In this document: piece by piece, positions 6,776 through 13,912 of the stretch
How positions within the stretch are numbered: position 1 is the stretch's first letter
Layout of the letters: each line of letters begins with the position of its first letter
Virus record (IMG/VR): IMGVR_UViG_3300032092_000123
Coordinates: 1 to 34,321 of that record
Length of the DNA stretch: 34,321 nucleotides
From: a virus
Strand: one strand, 5' to 3'
Translations under genes and position numbers: made by a program
Notes under the pieces: generated by a model
What the model saw: only the letters and a program-made list of their open reading frames with translations
The model's database searches: none
What the model was told of the DNA's origin: nothing

Positions 6776-6818
6776 AATCTTAATTTTTTGAAGTGTGTAA
6801 ATATTTATTTCCGTATTT

Positions 6819-6856
6819 GTTGTTACAAAGGTATAACAACTATTTAGAATAAAAAA
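6819..6856 (-). promoter_or_regulatory. Promoter with palindromic operator, copy 1
   Basis: On the minus strand a T6 run (6856-6851) lies 17 nt before the -7 box TACCTTTG (6833-6826). The box is flanked by perfect arms GTTGTTA and TAACAAC, giving a 7-8-7 palindrome at 6819-6840. The same arrangement occurs at 13777-13796 and 24130-24149. Confidence 0.75.
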
Positions 6857-6883
6857 CATTTTTGCACTTTTTTTTTAAAAATT

Positions 6884-7390
6884 TTAAAACTTTTTTCTTT
6901 TTTGATACGAAATAGCCTCCAAACGAGCCCGAAGTGCCAATTTATACGCATCTCTTTTGTCCTGCTCACCCTTTAGCCCCTTGTAATTTTGCACCGAGTA
7001 CCCAGACTCTTTGAGTGAAAATTGCATCGTTCTATTATCCCATTTTGTCCCCTTCTCGGCAGGGCTAACCGAATAAACCCCTATTTTGAGCCGATGCTTT
7101 GCGTAATCGACAGACATTTGAGAAACTGCCTGATTTTTTCCAACGTCTCTGGATATCTTTTCCCGAGCAGGGGCTGAGCGTATTTTCGGGCTTATAAAGG
7201 TGTGATTTGTTTCGTTGCTATTCTCAATGCAAATAAAAGCCTCGAGGTTATTGTCGGCAATCTTATCGATAAATTCTACAAAGTCAATAAAGGTTTTCAT
7301 TTGCTGAAAGTCTGCGATATTGTCATTAAGTACGCAAACGTAAAAACCGCCCTCTCTGAATGCTGGGTCGACCCCTATGTATAGTGTCAT
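6884..7390 (-). CDS. RuvC-like Holliday junction resolvase / RNase H-fold nuclease
   Basis: The protein begins LYIGVDPAFREGGFYV, the first strand of an RNase H fold with Asp8. Glu56 (FICIENSN), a helix GKNQAVSQMSVDYAK, the lysine loop VSPAEKGTKWD (about 108-118), and Asp144/Asp147 in GEQDKRDAYKLALRA follow. This order of acidic residues fits phage RuvC-type resolvases that clear branched DNA before packaging. The length (168 aa) is normal. Its start overlaps the PD-(D/E)XK-like gene by 4 nt (ATGA). I rate the resolvase assignment likely but cannot exclude another RNase H-fold nuclease. Confidence 0.7.
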   Translation of the reverse strand: MTLYIGVDPAFREGGFYVCVLNDNIADFQQMKTFIDFVEFIDKIADNNLEAFICIENSNETNHTFISPKIRSAPAREKISRDVGKNQAVSQMSVDYAKHRLKIGVYSVSPAEKGTKWDNRTMQFSLKESGYSVQNYKGLKGEQDKRDAYKLALRARLEAISYQKRKKF

Positions 7391-7878
7391 TTTTTTATTA
7401 TGTATTCAGATATAGCGACTAAATCCAAACTTTTGACTAAGGTCATAACGTCTTTGCGATTCTCTCGTCGGAAAATATGATATAACTCTCGGTTCGTCAT
7501 TGGCTTTTTATCCTTGCAAACTACTTTAATAAATTCCTGCAGGGTTTCCCTCTTTACCAGTACATAACACCTATTAAGCTCAAAAGCGAATAAATCCGCC
7601 TCGCCATACAACCAACCGAAATCCCCGTTTACGTTCTTAATCTCTACCCAGTGATAGTCCTCGTTTGTTTCCGCATCGCTTCGGTTGAGCTTCCTTAGTG
7701 CCTTTACATCGATTTTCTCTTTGCCGACCATTAAATCCCAGTGCTCAAGAATATCTTGCTCAGGTGTGGCAAATACAACGTCTGTAATATCATAACTTAG
7801 CTCCTCGCATAAAGAAACAGCGAATTGATATTCTGCGAGCTTACCGACTTTAAACTGCTCCGTTTCTGTTATATTCAT
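7387..7878 (-). CDS. Putative PD-(D/E)XK-family nuclease-like protein, 163 aa
   Basis: Candidate active-site residues appear in the usual order: Glu16 in VGKLAEYQFA, Asp48 in EHWDLMVGKE, and the Asp-x-Lys of KIDVKALRKL (Asp57, Lys59). An EIKN strand and a Trp-rich patch (FGWLYGEADLFAFEL) follow. This is the pattern of small phage PD-(D/E)XK nucleases. The gene lies between the RuvC-like nuclease and a 63-residue gene, with 1 to 4 nt overlaps on both sides. A role in recombination or host DNA breakdown is inferred. Confidence 0.6.
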   Translation of the reverse strand: MNITETEQFKVGKLAEYQFAVSLCEELSYDITDVVFATPEQDILEHWDLMVGKEKIDVKALRKLNRSDAETNEDYHWVEIKNVNGDFGWLYGEADLFAFELNRCYVLVKRETLQEFIKVVCKDKKPMTNRELYHIFRRENRKDVMTLVKSLDLVAISEYIIKK

Positions 7879-8069
7879 TATTCAAGTGTTTTAACGTACT
7901 CTAAAAATTCGTCCCAAGTTCTTTTTCTCATAAACTTTGCGACTTTTTTGTCTATAAAGGCGTCCTTTGCCTCGTGATATATGTACTCAGTACCGTTTAT
8001 TTTTATTCCTCCAAATCTTACCCCGATGCTAATGTAAGGCTGTTGAGAGGCGTTTAAAATTACTTTCAT
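7878..8069 (-). CDS. Hypothetical protein, 63 aa
   Basis: Overlapping start and stop codons couple this gene to both neighbours: ATGA with the transglycosylase-like gene and TAATG with the nuclease-like gene. The protein has a beta-rich first half (PYISIGVRFGGIKINGTEYIY) and a basic helical second half (DKKVAKFMRKRTWDEFLEYV). No family is recognised. Tight coupling in the early operon is the main evidence that it is expressed. Confidence 0.55.
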   Translation of the reverse strand: MKVILNASQQPYISIGVRFGGIKINGTEYIYHEAKDAFIDKKVAKFMRKRTWDEFLEYVKTLE

Positions 8070-8533
8070 AGCTTTCTATATTTGTTTAGATAATTTAATG
8101 TAGCGTTTGATTTGTACCCCTCTGAGCCTCCGCACCACATTCGAGCGAGTTCCTCGTACGTTGGATAGTTCCCGTACTTTTGAGCGTAAAGGTGGCAGAA
8201 AATCCCCATCGTTGCCCAGAAGACCCGCTCCGAGTTTTCCCTGCCGTACATATCATCGTGAGAGTAGTTGAGTAGGTCTTTCATTCCTGAGCCCTTGACA
8301 CAAATCTCGTAAATCTGAAAGCGTCCTTTTCCGTGCCCGCCTACCTCGTTTATTGTGTCAGTATTCCCGCTTTCAATCTCCCCAATTTTTCTAATGAAGT
8401 CAGAGTCTGGGTCGCAGGTGTCTCGGGTAATGGTTACCGTTTGGACTATTATTTCGGGCTCTGGCTTTGGCTTGTTACCCGCATAAATTAGGGCAATGAT
8501 TAGTGCGGAGACTAAAATTATATCTTTTATCAT
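8066..8533 (-). CDS. Membrane-anchored lytic transglycosylase/lysozyme-like protein
   Basis: An N-terminal hydrophobic segment (IILVSALIIALIYAG, residues 5-19) followed by a Pro-rich linker indicates a signal anchor. The globular part has FIRKIGEIESGN (candidate catalytic Glu54) and GHGKGRFQIYEICVKG, the E-S...G.(F/L)Q pattern of lysozyme-like transglycosylases. Towards the C terminus lie YPTYEELARMWCGG and ATLNYLNKYRKL, as in that fold. The likely action is cleavage of periplasmic peptidoglycan. The gene sits among early genes, away from the LDT-like endolysin and the holin, so it could act in lysis or at another stage. Confidence 0.7.
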   Translation of the reverse strand: MIKDIILVSALIIALIYAGNKPKPEPEIIVQTVTITRDTCDPDSDFIRKIGEIESGNTDTINEVGGHGKGRFQIYEICVKGSGMKDLLNYSHDDMYGRENSERVFWATMGIFCHLYAQKYGNYPTYEELARMWCGGSEGYKSNATLNYLNKYRKL

Positions 8534-9261
8534 TCAAATAATTTTTGTTGTGAAAAATGATTATTTATTCGTTTTATTGCTATGTCGAAATATTTTTTAT
8601 TTATTTCAGAACCAATAAAATTTCTTTTTTCTTCTATACAAGCAATAGCTGTCGTTCCACTACCTATAAAAGGGTCTAATATTAAATCTTGTTTATTTGA
8701 TGACACTAACAATATTTCTCTTATTAAATCTATTGGTTTTTGTGTTGGATGAATTTTATTTGATACATTATATCTTTTTACTTTATTGTATAAATAATTT
8801 TCCTCTCTTTTATTTAATGCCGTTCCATAATCATACAAACGAACTATATATTCAATGTTTTGAGAAAATCTGTTTTTGTTAATAATTGATAGAGGTTTTT
8901 CCCAAATCAAAATAGAAAACATAAAATTATTTTTTTCAGCCCACATTGCATAATAAGGAACTAATGTATCATTGCAAAAAATATAAGCGTTCATTTTTTT
9001 CATAACTCTTCTGAATTCTGGTAATAATATATTTATATCTTCATCGGTAAAATCAGACATTGTTTGCATCATCATACCATCTGGTTTAAATAAATTACTA
9101 TTAGCAAATTTACTATCAGTTTTATATTGTTTCCTTTGTGAATAAGGTTTCCCAGGACTTTTTTTGTGCCAATATGGTGGGTCGGTTATGATTAAATCTA
9201 TACTATTATCTGGAATATGTTTTAAAGTATCTAAACAATTTTCATTATATATTTTATTCAT
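8530..9261 (-). CDS. DNA amino-methyltransferase (class beta layout; N6-adenine or N4-cytosine)
   Basis: The preferred start is MNKIYNENCLDTLKHIPD at 9261 (243 aa); another ATG at 9285 adds eight residues and is possible. Motif IV is DLIITDPPYW near residues 22-31 and motif I, LDPFIGSGTTAIACIEE, comes later, so motif IV precedes motif I as in class beta enzymes. The target domain lies between. DPPY favours N6-adenine, but N4-cytosine is not excluded. No restriction endonuclease is adjacent, so it is an orphan that may protect phage DNA. It is clearly more AT-rich than the genes around it, a sign of transfer. Confidence 0.88.
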   Translation of the reverse strand: MNKIYNENCLDTLKHIPDNSIDLIITDPPYWHKKSPGKPYSQRKQYKTDSKFANSNLFKPDGMMMQTMSDFTDEDINILLPEFRRVMKKMNAYIFCNDTLVPYYAMWAEKNNFMFSILIWEKPLSIINKNRFSQNIEYIVRLYDYGTALNKREENYLYNKVKRYNVSNKIHPTQKPIDLIREILLVSSNKQDLILDPFIGSGTTAIACIEEKRNFIGSEINKKYFDIAIKRINNHFSQQKLFE

Positions 9262-9274
9262 ATTTACCATATTT

Positions 9275-9583
9275 TTAGTTTGCATAACTTATTATTTGTT
9301 TTAAGACCATTTCGTGGCATTCGGCAAAGGTGTTGAATACTTTCTTCCCGAGCCTACTATCAAAAAGCATCTTGTCTTTGTACTCTATGTGATAGTGATA
9401 CTCACCGCACAAATACTGGATAACTTCGCACTCGAAAAGTCTGTATTTGTATGTCGTTTTCATTTTGTAGGCTTTTTGTTTCTCGAGCCCAGTATGGTAA
9501 AGAAAATAAGTGCAGGGTCCGACGTCTTTACGCTCTCTGCCTGCTTCCTTATATTGGTGAAATATGAATCCAGTAATAGTCAT
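9275..9583 (-). CDS. Hypothetical protein, 102 aa
   Basis: The protein is aromatic-rich with scattered Cys and His (CTYFLYHTG, FECEVIQYLCGEYHYHIEYK), perhaps a small metal-binding fold, but no standard zinc motif can be drawn. A second possible start is MKTTYKYRLFECEV, 40 residues in. It begins 1 nt after the DnaC-like stop and ends before the methyltransferase start chosen here. Function unknown. Confidence 0.55.
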   Translation of the reverse strand: MTITGFIFHQYKEAGRERKDVGPCTYFLYHTGLEKQKAYKMKTTYKYRLFECEVIQYLCGEYHYHIEYKDKMLFDSRLGKKVFNTFAECHEMVLKQIISYAN

Positions 9584-9584
9584 T

Positions 9585-10457
9585 TTATTGTCTTTTTGAT
9601 TGTCCGTTTAATTCAATAATGTTTAGCATCTCTCTGAGCCTATCTACCACCCTGCGGTCGTACTTATCCGCAAAAGTACCGAAGCCGAAATTTTGCGAAA
9701 AGCCCAGATTAGTTGTAATATGAAAAACTTTTCCGCTTTTTAAAAATCTTTCGTAAAGAATATTTACAAGCTCAGTAAAAATACAAATTTTGTTACCGTA
9801 GTGGTTCGCCTTGTCCTCGAATCCGACGTCATCATAACAGCAAGAGCCTCGGGTATATTCAGGAAGTACCTCGACCCCGTGTTGTTGGACCGCCCGAGCA
9901 ATTTCCTTCATATCGTGAATTTTAAACTTATTAGCGTTATCCTGAGTAAATTCGCTAAAAACCTGCATTGTTAGACTTTTACCCGTCCCGACGTCACCAA
10001 ATAAGCATATTCCTTTTTTTACGTTGTACGGGCTATTTTCGTCCCTTATAAAGTAGTTTGTCAGGTTTCTATAAATTTCCTTGTCCTTATCGCTCAGGCT
10101 TAGCTCCTTTTCGATTCTTTCGAGCTTTGCCTTTAGTATCTTTGATATTTCTTTTCTCGCTTCCTCATATGTCTTGTTTACGAAAATAGGATTTTGGAGT
10201 TTAGGCTTTTCCATTGTTTTGACATAATCAAAATATTGTTTATTCCTTTGCTCCTGCTCCTCGCTTAATTTATAGCTGTTCCTTTTGTCTTTAGCTTCCT
10301 GCAAAGTCTGGATTCTTTTCTCCTTTCCGCTCAGGGCGTCAGCGAGTTGTTTTTGGAGTTGCTCGAAGTGGTTTTCGCTATCTGTCCAGAGACCTTTTGC
10401 TCTTTGCTCCTCGACAAATTTTTCGTAAATTTTTTTGTTATAATCTTGCTCATTCAT
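9585..10457 (-). CDS. DnaC-like helicase loader (AAA+ ATPase)
   Basis: The 290-residue protein has a long charged N-terminal coiled region (1-120), as in helicase loaders, then an AAA+ module: Walker A GDVGTGKS (154-161), Walker B in CCYDDVGFE (about 206-214), sensor I in VFHITTNLG, and an Arg-rich DRRVVDRLREM that fits the arginine finger. Loaders of the DnaC/IstB type place the replicative helicase on melted DNA. It lies directly after the DnaD-like initiator gene with a 2-nt gap, the usual initiator-loader pair in siphophages. No phage helicase was recognised, so it probably recruits the host DnaB. Confidence 0.85.
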   Translation of the reverse strand: MNEQDYNKKIYEKFVEEQRAKGLWTDSENHFEQLQKQLADALSGKEKRIQTLQEAKDKRNSYKLSEEQEQRNKQYFDYVKTMEKPKLQNPIFVNKTYEEARKEISKILKAKLERIEKELSLSDKDKEIYRNLTNYFIRDENSPYNVKKGICLFGDVGTGKSLTMQVFSEFTQDNANKFKIHDMKEIARAVQQHGVEVLPEYTRGSCCYDDVGFEDKANHYGNKICIFTELVNILYERFLKSGKVFHITTNLGFSQNFGFGTFADKYDRRVVDRLREMLNIIELNGQSKRQ

Positions 10458-10459
10458 AG

Positions 10460-11296
10460 TTAGAAGATTTTGTAAGTTAATGGTTGAGGTGTATACCCAG
10501 TTTCGGGCTGAGACTTATTTTTTTGATGCTCGATTATTTGTTTCTCATCGAGGAATGTTCCTTGCCAACCGTTTGCTATCGCTTTTGTAATGCTATCCAA
10601 TACCATACCTTCCCCGTATTTTTTTAATTGCTCGCTCCATTGTTCCAATTTTGTTTGCAGAGACTTTTCGGACCTATAAGGTTTCTTTATTTCTTTTCGG
10701 TACTCGATGAACTCCTGAGCTGCTTTTATCATTGCAGGGCTAAAATTATCTGGGTAGGTCTGTTCTTTTTTTGGCGCAACTTTTTTTTGTGTTTTTTCTT
10801 TTTTAGCATTTAGGTTTAAATCTTTATTCTCAGAAAAAAAAGCGTCAGCGTTATTATTATTATATTCTATATTCTTATATTCTATATTATTTATATTATT
10901 AATTGTTCTCCCTTTTGTAGAATCAAGTTTAGCACTTTTGTAGAAACTTGAATTTACTTTTAGGCTTAACAAGTTTATCAAATTTTCGATACAAGATTCG
11001 TCTATTGAGTAATGCTTGACAGCTGGTAAACCTTTGAGTTTTGTTTTTAAAATACCTTTTTGTTCTAATTCCTTACAACACCTTTGCTGAACTTTTGCGC
11101 TGAGAGTTGTTTGCTCTTCTATTTCCGCCTGAGTGCGAAAAAAATACCCCTCCTTAAGTTTACCTTCACTCTCCCAATAAAGTTGTGAGCCTGCCAAATC
11201 TGCAAACAATACAGCCGATTCGAGCCCGACTATCTTTGCGAGTTGTTTGTTGACGGTTAAAAATGATTTTGCCGATAATAATGTGAGTATATTCAT
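10460..11296 (-). CDS. DnaD-like phage replication initiator (replisome organiser)
   Basis: The start MNILTLLSAKSFLTVNKQL at 11296 is preferred; an extension to 11326 would begin inside the terminator-like hairpin. The N-terminal winged-helix region includes AEIEEQTTLSAKVQQRCCKELEQKGILK. A low-complexity Asn/Ile/Tyr linker follows (residues about 140-160), then a C-terminal helical domain ending in ITKAIANGWQGTFLDEKQ, typical of DnaD/DnaB_2-type initiators. These proteins bind the origin and help load helicase with a DnaC partner, which is the next gene. The linker DNA carries four tandem heptamers (10862-10890), a possible intragenic origin. Confidence 0.75.
   Translation of the reverse strand: MNILTLLSAKSFLTVNKQLAKIVGLESAVLFADLAGSQLYWESEGKLKEGYFFRTQAEIEEQTTLSAKVQQRCCKELEQKGILKTKLKGLPAVKHYSIDESCIENLINLLSLKVNSSFYKSAKLDSTKGRTINNINNIEYKNIEYNNNNADAFFSENKDLNLNAKKEKTQKKVAPKKEQTYPDNFSPAMIKAAQEFIEYRKEIKKPYRSEKSLQTKLEQWSEQLKKYGEGMVLDSITKAIANGWQGTFLDEKQIIEHQKNKSQPETGYTPQPLTYKIF
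10862..10890. repeat. Tandem heptamers inside the initiator gene
   Basis: Three exact ATATTCT units (10862-10868, 10869-10875, 10877-10883) and a fourth variant ATATTAT (10884-10890) lie in an A/T-only stretch from 10851 to 10905. The coding effect is a low-complexity linker, so the repeats may be tolerated there and used as DNA sites, as the intragenic origin of lambda gene O is. Confidence 0.6.
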
Positions 11297-11309
11297 ATTT
11301 GTAAAAATT

Positions 11310-11406
11310 AAAAAAACCCGAGACAATTTAAAGAGGTAGGAGTCTCTTATAAACTGAAACGGGTTAATGATATTTTTTTTTCTTATATTCGTTTTAAGCT
11401 CCTACC
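11310..11406 (-). ncRNA. Structured leader / attenuator candidate before the replication initiator
   Basis: In transcript order on the minus strand it holds GGTAGGAG (11406-11399), AACCC (11365-11361), GAGAC (11346-11342), CTCCTACC (11342-11335), then GTCTC and GGGTT (11324-11315) running into a U tract. GAGAC/GTCTC and AACCC/GGGTT can form a terminator-like hairpin whose loop holds CTCCTACC, an exact 8-base complement of the upstream GGTAGGAG. The hairpin ends 14 nt before the initiator start. A pseudoknot or competing terminator/antiterminator folds are possible. Confidence 0.6.
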
Positions 11407-11427
11407 CAAAAAACAAATATGTTTAGC

Positions 11428-11440
11428 ATTCGAGTCGAAT
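11428..11440. repeat. Short perfect inverted repeat
   Basis: ATTCGA and TCGAAT flank a single G. It lies between the candidate promoter and the leader structure and could be a protein-binding site near the start of the replication transcript. Confidence 0.4.
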
Positions 11441-11473
11441 TAAGTTGGTCACCGAGAGCACCCAAATGCAATA

Positions 11474-11481
11474 CAAAAATA
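11474..11481 (-). promoter_or_regulatory. Candidate -7 box of a promoter for the replication genes
   Basis: On the minus strand this reads TATTTTTG, an exact match to TAnnTTTG. A T7 run lies about 16 nt upstream at the -33 region. It would start a leader of about 170 nt that includes the structured element at 11310-11406. The -33 box is weak, so the call is tentative. Confidence 0.45.
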
Positions 11482-11520
11482 CAAAAAGCATCTGAATAAA
11501 AAAACTTTTAAGGCTCTTTT

Positions 11521-12357
11521 CTATAAAAATACCTTTTGCTCGGATATTTTTTTCAATGAAATTTTTGGATAAGCTTCTCGCTCAGAATCAAAAGCTAACT
11601 TTTTAAGTACAATTCCTTTAATATAACAATTCCAAGCTTTTATCATAAAAATTGTTTTTAAAGTTTGGTTTATTTTTTTCTGGCTCATCTTATCCTGCAT
11701 AAATCTATTTCTAAGCAAAAGCATTGTTTCATTTGTCACATTTATACCAGTACAAAGCTCATTCATAAAATTTATTGCAAGCTCTGAATCTATTTCTTTA
11801 AATACTGAATAAAACCCACCAATAAAACTTTTAGGCAATATTTTTGCAAAACTCATATACCAATTATGTGATTTTTTACAAACCTCCTGCCACAAAATTT
11901 CATTATCATAATACTTTTGTAAAAGCTGAGCATTTGTAAGCCTCATATCCTTTTGCCCAGATGTAAAATGATTATTTTTTAATAAATAATAAGTTTGAAT
12001 TATCGAAGGGATTGAACTATCATTTGTTATTTTATTAAGTTTAAAAACATCTGTAGCACTCCTAACTGAGCCAGTATCCAAAACATCACTAACAGAGTCC
12101 TCAAGACCGTAGGCAATATGAAAAAATATAGGAGTATTTGCTTTCACTATTGCATAAAGTCTGTGCTGCCCATCTAAGATAATTCCAGATTTTGATATTT
12201 TTATTACCTCTCCCGTGTCTTCCTTCCACCTACCCGCTAAAATATCTTTTGTGTATCTACTTACAACCTCAGCTCTTACTCGTCTATTATTGATATTGGC
12301 TTCGAGTAATTCCTTCGCTCTGGAAGGAGTGATTAATTCTTTTTTAAATTCTAACAT
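11521..12357 (-). CDS. DGQHR-type ParB-like domain protein, 278 aa
   Basis: The N-terminal part has YTKDILAGRWKEDTGEVIKI followed by GIILDGQHRLYAIVKA (DGQHR at residues 62-66), then FFHIAYGLEDSVSDVLDTGSVRSATDV. This is the ParB/DGQHR-like domain found in many phages and mobile elements, where it is thought to act on or bind nucleic acid. The rest is helical and rich in Lys, Leu and Asn without other motifs. The gene is more AT-rich than its neighbours. Its leader carries one ACACTTTAAAA element. Exact activity is unknown. Confidence 0.7.
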   Translation of the reverse strand: MLEFKKELITPSRAKELLEANINNRRVRAEVVSRYTKDILAGRWKEDTGEVIKISKSGIILDGQHRLYAIVKANTPIFFHIAYGLEDSVSDVLDTGSVRSATDVFKLNKITNDSSIPSIIQTYYLLKNNHFTSGQKDMRLTNAQLLQKYYDNEILWQEVCKKSHNWYMSFAKILPKSFIGGFYSVFKEIDSELAINFMNELCTGINVTNETMLLLRNRFMQDKMSQKKINQTLKTIFMIKAWNCYIKGIVLKKLAFDSEREAYPKISLKKISEQKVFL

Positions 12358-12389
12358 AAAATAAGTTTTTTAAAGTGTTTATAAATAAT

Positions 12390-12791
12390 TTACGCTATCG
12401 ATATGCTTTTTGTCATATAGTCGACAATCGCTACCGACAAAGTCCTTTTGTTCGCCCCGACGACGTTGTGGTTTCTGTCGCTTCTTTTGACCCCTACGGC
12501 ATTTATTTGCTCGATAACGGCTTGGAGGTTCTCAAAGATTTCTTTTTTCATCTCGTCCGATATTTTGCCAGCTGAGTAATGAGCACTAAATTTCTTTAGC
12601 ATAGCTTCAAAGGTAGAAGCTTTACTCAGATTATGAAGCTCAGCGAGGTAACTGATAACGACATTAACTTTAGGAGTCATTTTCAACAAAACTTGTTTGT
12701 TTCTCTTGCTGACCTTTTTACGCTCCATTGGGTACAATAGAGCGTTCAAAGTCATTTCTACCTCAGGGGCGATACTGATAATAATTAGCAT
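12390..12791 (-). CDS. Putative ribbon-helix-helix regulator, up to 133 aa
   Basis: The segment KVSKRNKQVLLKMTPKVNVV, followed by ISYLAELHNLSKASTFEAMLKKF, reads as an N-terminal beta strand and two helices with the spacing of MetJ/Arc-type ribbon-helix-helix proteins. The C-terminal part is helical and basic (GVKRSDRNHNVVGANKRT). The start is ambiguous: ATG at 12791 overlaps the ERF stop, while MERKKVSKRNK at 12728 gives a shorter product that begins right at the domain. As the only clear small DNA-binding candidate in the early operon, it is a good candidate to bind the palindromic operators. Confidence 0.55.
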   Translation of the reverse strand: MLIIISIAPEVEMTLNALLYPMERKKVSKRNKQVLLKMTPKVNVVISYLAELHNLSKASTFEAMLKKFSAHYSAGKISDEMKKEIFENLQAVIEQINAVGVKRSDRNHNVVGANKRTLSVAIVDYMTKSISIA

Positions 12792-13354
12792 AGGTTTAAA
12801 AGTTCTTTTTGATGTTTAGTTAATAAATAATGTTTTTCTACGTCCTGCAGGCGGTCGGGATTATTCAAAAGCCATTCAACTAACTTTTGCATCTCCTCCT
12901 CAGTTTTTACCTCCTTTCTCGGTTTCGGCTTTTCGAGTTGCTCTCTTTTTATACTGCCTGCACTCTGGGCGTCGTCGTCAATATCAACACTAATTCCGAG
13001 CATAGCAGAAAGGGCGTAACGTTTAGCGTATGTAATACCCCCTCCAAGCTCCTGCAAGGCGTTTGTGCCCTTATTCCCGCTCATCGGGGAGAAAGGCATC
13101 TCCGACTGGATATATTGCCCTGAGACGTGATATAAAGCCGTTACGAGGTATTCACCCGCTAATGCCTGAACTATCGCCAAGTTGTTAGCCGAAAGTATCG
13201 GGCGTATTGTGTGCAGGATATTGTCAAGGCTCAAATATTTGTTTTGCAAATGGTTGTTCTTTGCATCCTTTTTGAGCCCTGCCTTTTGGAACTCAGCGTT
13301 GAACTTTACGAGTGACTGGATAAGCTCGTTGATGTTTTCAGATTGTTTGTACAT
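12785..13354 (-). CDS. erf: ERF-family single-strand annealing protein
   Basis: The start MYKQSENINELIQSLVKF at 13354 gives 189 residues and places the tandem decamer leader directly upstream. The ERF pattern is clear: NKYLSLDNILHTIRPILSANN, QALAGEYLVTALYHVSGQ, MPFSPMSGNKGTNALQELGGG and ITYAKRYALSAMLGISVDIDDDAQ. ERF proteins anneal single strands during phage recombination and genome circularisation. The C-terminal 50 residues are variable and basic, as usual. A longer upstream frame exists but crosses the repeats and is not expected to be used. Confidence 0.88.
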   Translation of the reverse strand: MYKQSENINELIQSLVKFNAEFQKAGLKKDAKNNHLQNKYLSLDNILHTIRPILSANNLAIVQALAGEYLVTALYHVSGQYIQSEMPFSPMSGNKGTNALQELGGGITYAKRYALSAMLGISVDIDDDAQSAGSIKREQLEKPKPRKEVKTEEEMQKLVEWLLNNPDRLQDVEKHYLLTKHQKELLNLC

Positions 13355-13375
13355 TTTAGAAGTGTTTAGAAGTGT
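13355..13375. repeat. Tandem TTTAGAAGTGT elements upstream of erf
   Basis: Two exact copies (13355-13365 and 13365-13375) with a 10-nt period lie immediately before the erf start. Equivalent pairs precede RadC (5931-5950) and Gp157 (6434-6452), and single copies precede other genes. Confidence 0.65.
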
Positions 13376-13412
13376 AAAAATTGCAGTTGGTCGGATACTG
13401 CTCCCCGTGGTT

Positions 13413-13733
13413 TTATCTTTGCTTTTGCTCTTCGTACCACATTTGAGCTTTTTGGTCCTCGGTGTACTCAACCTCAGGTCTTGAAGGAGTACCCTCTCTC
13501 ATTTCCAAAACCTCGTCAAACGTCGGTACTACTCTCTTAATTGCTTTGCCAGTCAGCTCCTGAATTTGCAATAATTCGGTGTGAGTAATTTCATAAAGCT
13601 CAATGATTGAGTTAATGTCTTGCTCGTCATTGTCGGCTAATGCAATAAATAGGTTAAGAATTGCATTTGCAACCTCCTTAGAGGTGTAATTTGATTCCCA
13701 AATAAGTCTGTAATAAATTTTTAAAGTTTTCAT
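13413..13733 (-). CDS. Hypothetical protein, 106 aa, first gene of the early operon
   Basis: The start MKTLKIYYRLIWESNYTSKEV at 13733 is preferred, about 40 nt after the expected transcription start. The product is helical and acidic (DNDEQDINSIIELYEITHTELLQ), with no family recognised. It is the first gene behind the palindromic promoter at 13777-13811 and precedes erf. Its leader carries the ACACTTCAAAA element. An upstream extension would begin inside the operator, which argues against it. Confidence 0.6.
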   Translation of the reverse strand: MKTLKIYYRLIWESNYTSKEVANAILNLFIALADNDEQDINSIIELYEITHTELLQIQELTGKAIKRVVPTFDEVLEMREGTPSRPEVEYTEDQKAQMWYEEQKQR

Positions 13734-13776
13734 AATTAAAAGTTTTGAAGTGTGATTGATATTCTTTTCTGATTTG

Positions 13777-13811
13777 TTGTTACAAAGGTATAACAAAGGA
13801 ATTTAAAAAAA
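13777..13811 (-). promoter_or_regulatory. Early promoter with palindromic operator, copy 2
   Basis: The -7 box TACCTTTG (13790-13783, minus strand) is enclosed by perfect arms TTGTTA and TAACAA (13796-13791 and 13782-13777). A T7 run at 13811-13805 lies at the -33 region. From the T run to the box it matches copy 3 (24130-24164) almost base for base. Confidence 0.75.
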
Positions 13812-13853
13812 GAATATTTAGTAAAAAATCTTTTGCAAAAAGTAAAAATAATT

Positions 13854-13887
13854 AAAAAAAGCTGCCAACCTCCCCAGATTAGCAGCT
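13854..13887 (-). terminator. Strong terminator closing the head/lysis operon
   Basis: On the minus strand AGCTGCTAA pairs with TTGGCAGCT (9 bp with one G-U) around a 10-nt loop, followed by a run of seven T residues. It lies 26 nt after the holin stop and insulates the head block from the early promoter at 13777-13811. Confidence 0.88.
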
Positions 13888-13912
13888 AAAATCAACCTAT
13901 TTAACCGAAATA

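Noticed and set aside
8530-9261. C5-cytosine methyltransferase supplying the TET-like enzyme
   Set aside because: The motif is DPPYW with a late FxGxG-type motif, which belongs to amino-methyltransferases; no PCQ motif is present.
13355-13471. Longer erf start
   Set aside because: It would cross the tandem decamers; the residues do not match the ERF family, while the 13354 start fits.
13734-13796. N-terminal extension of the first early gene
   Set aside because: The extension begins within the palindromic operator, upstream of the expected transcription start.
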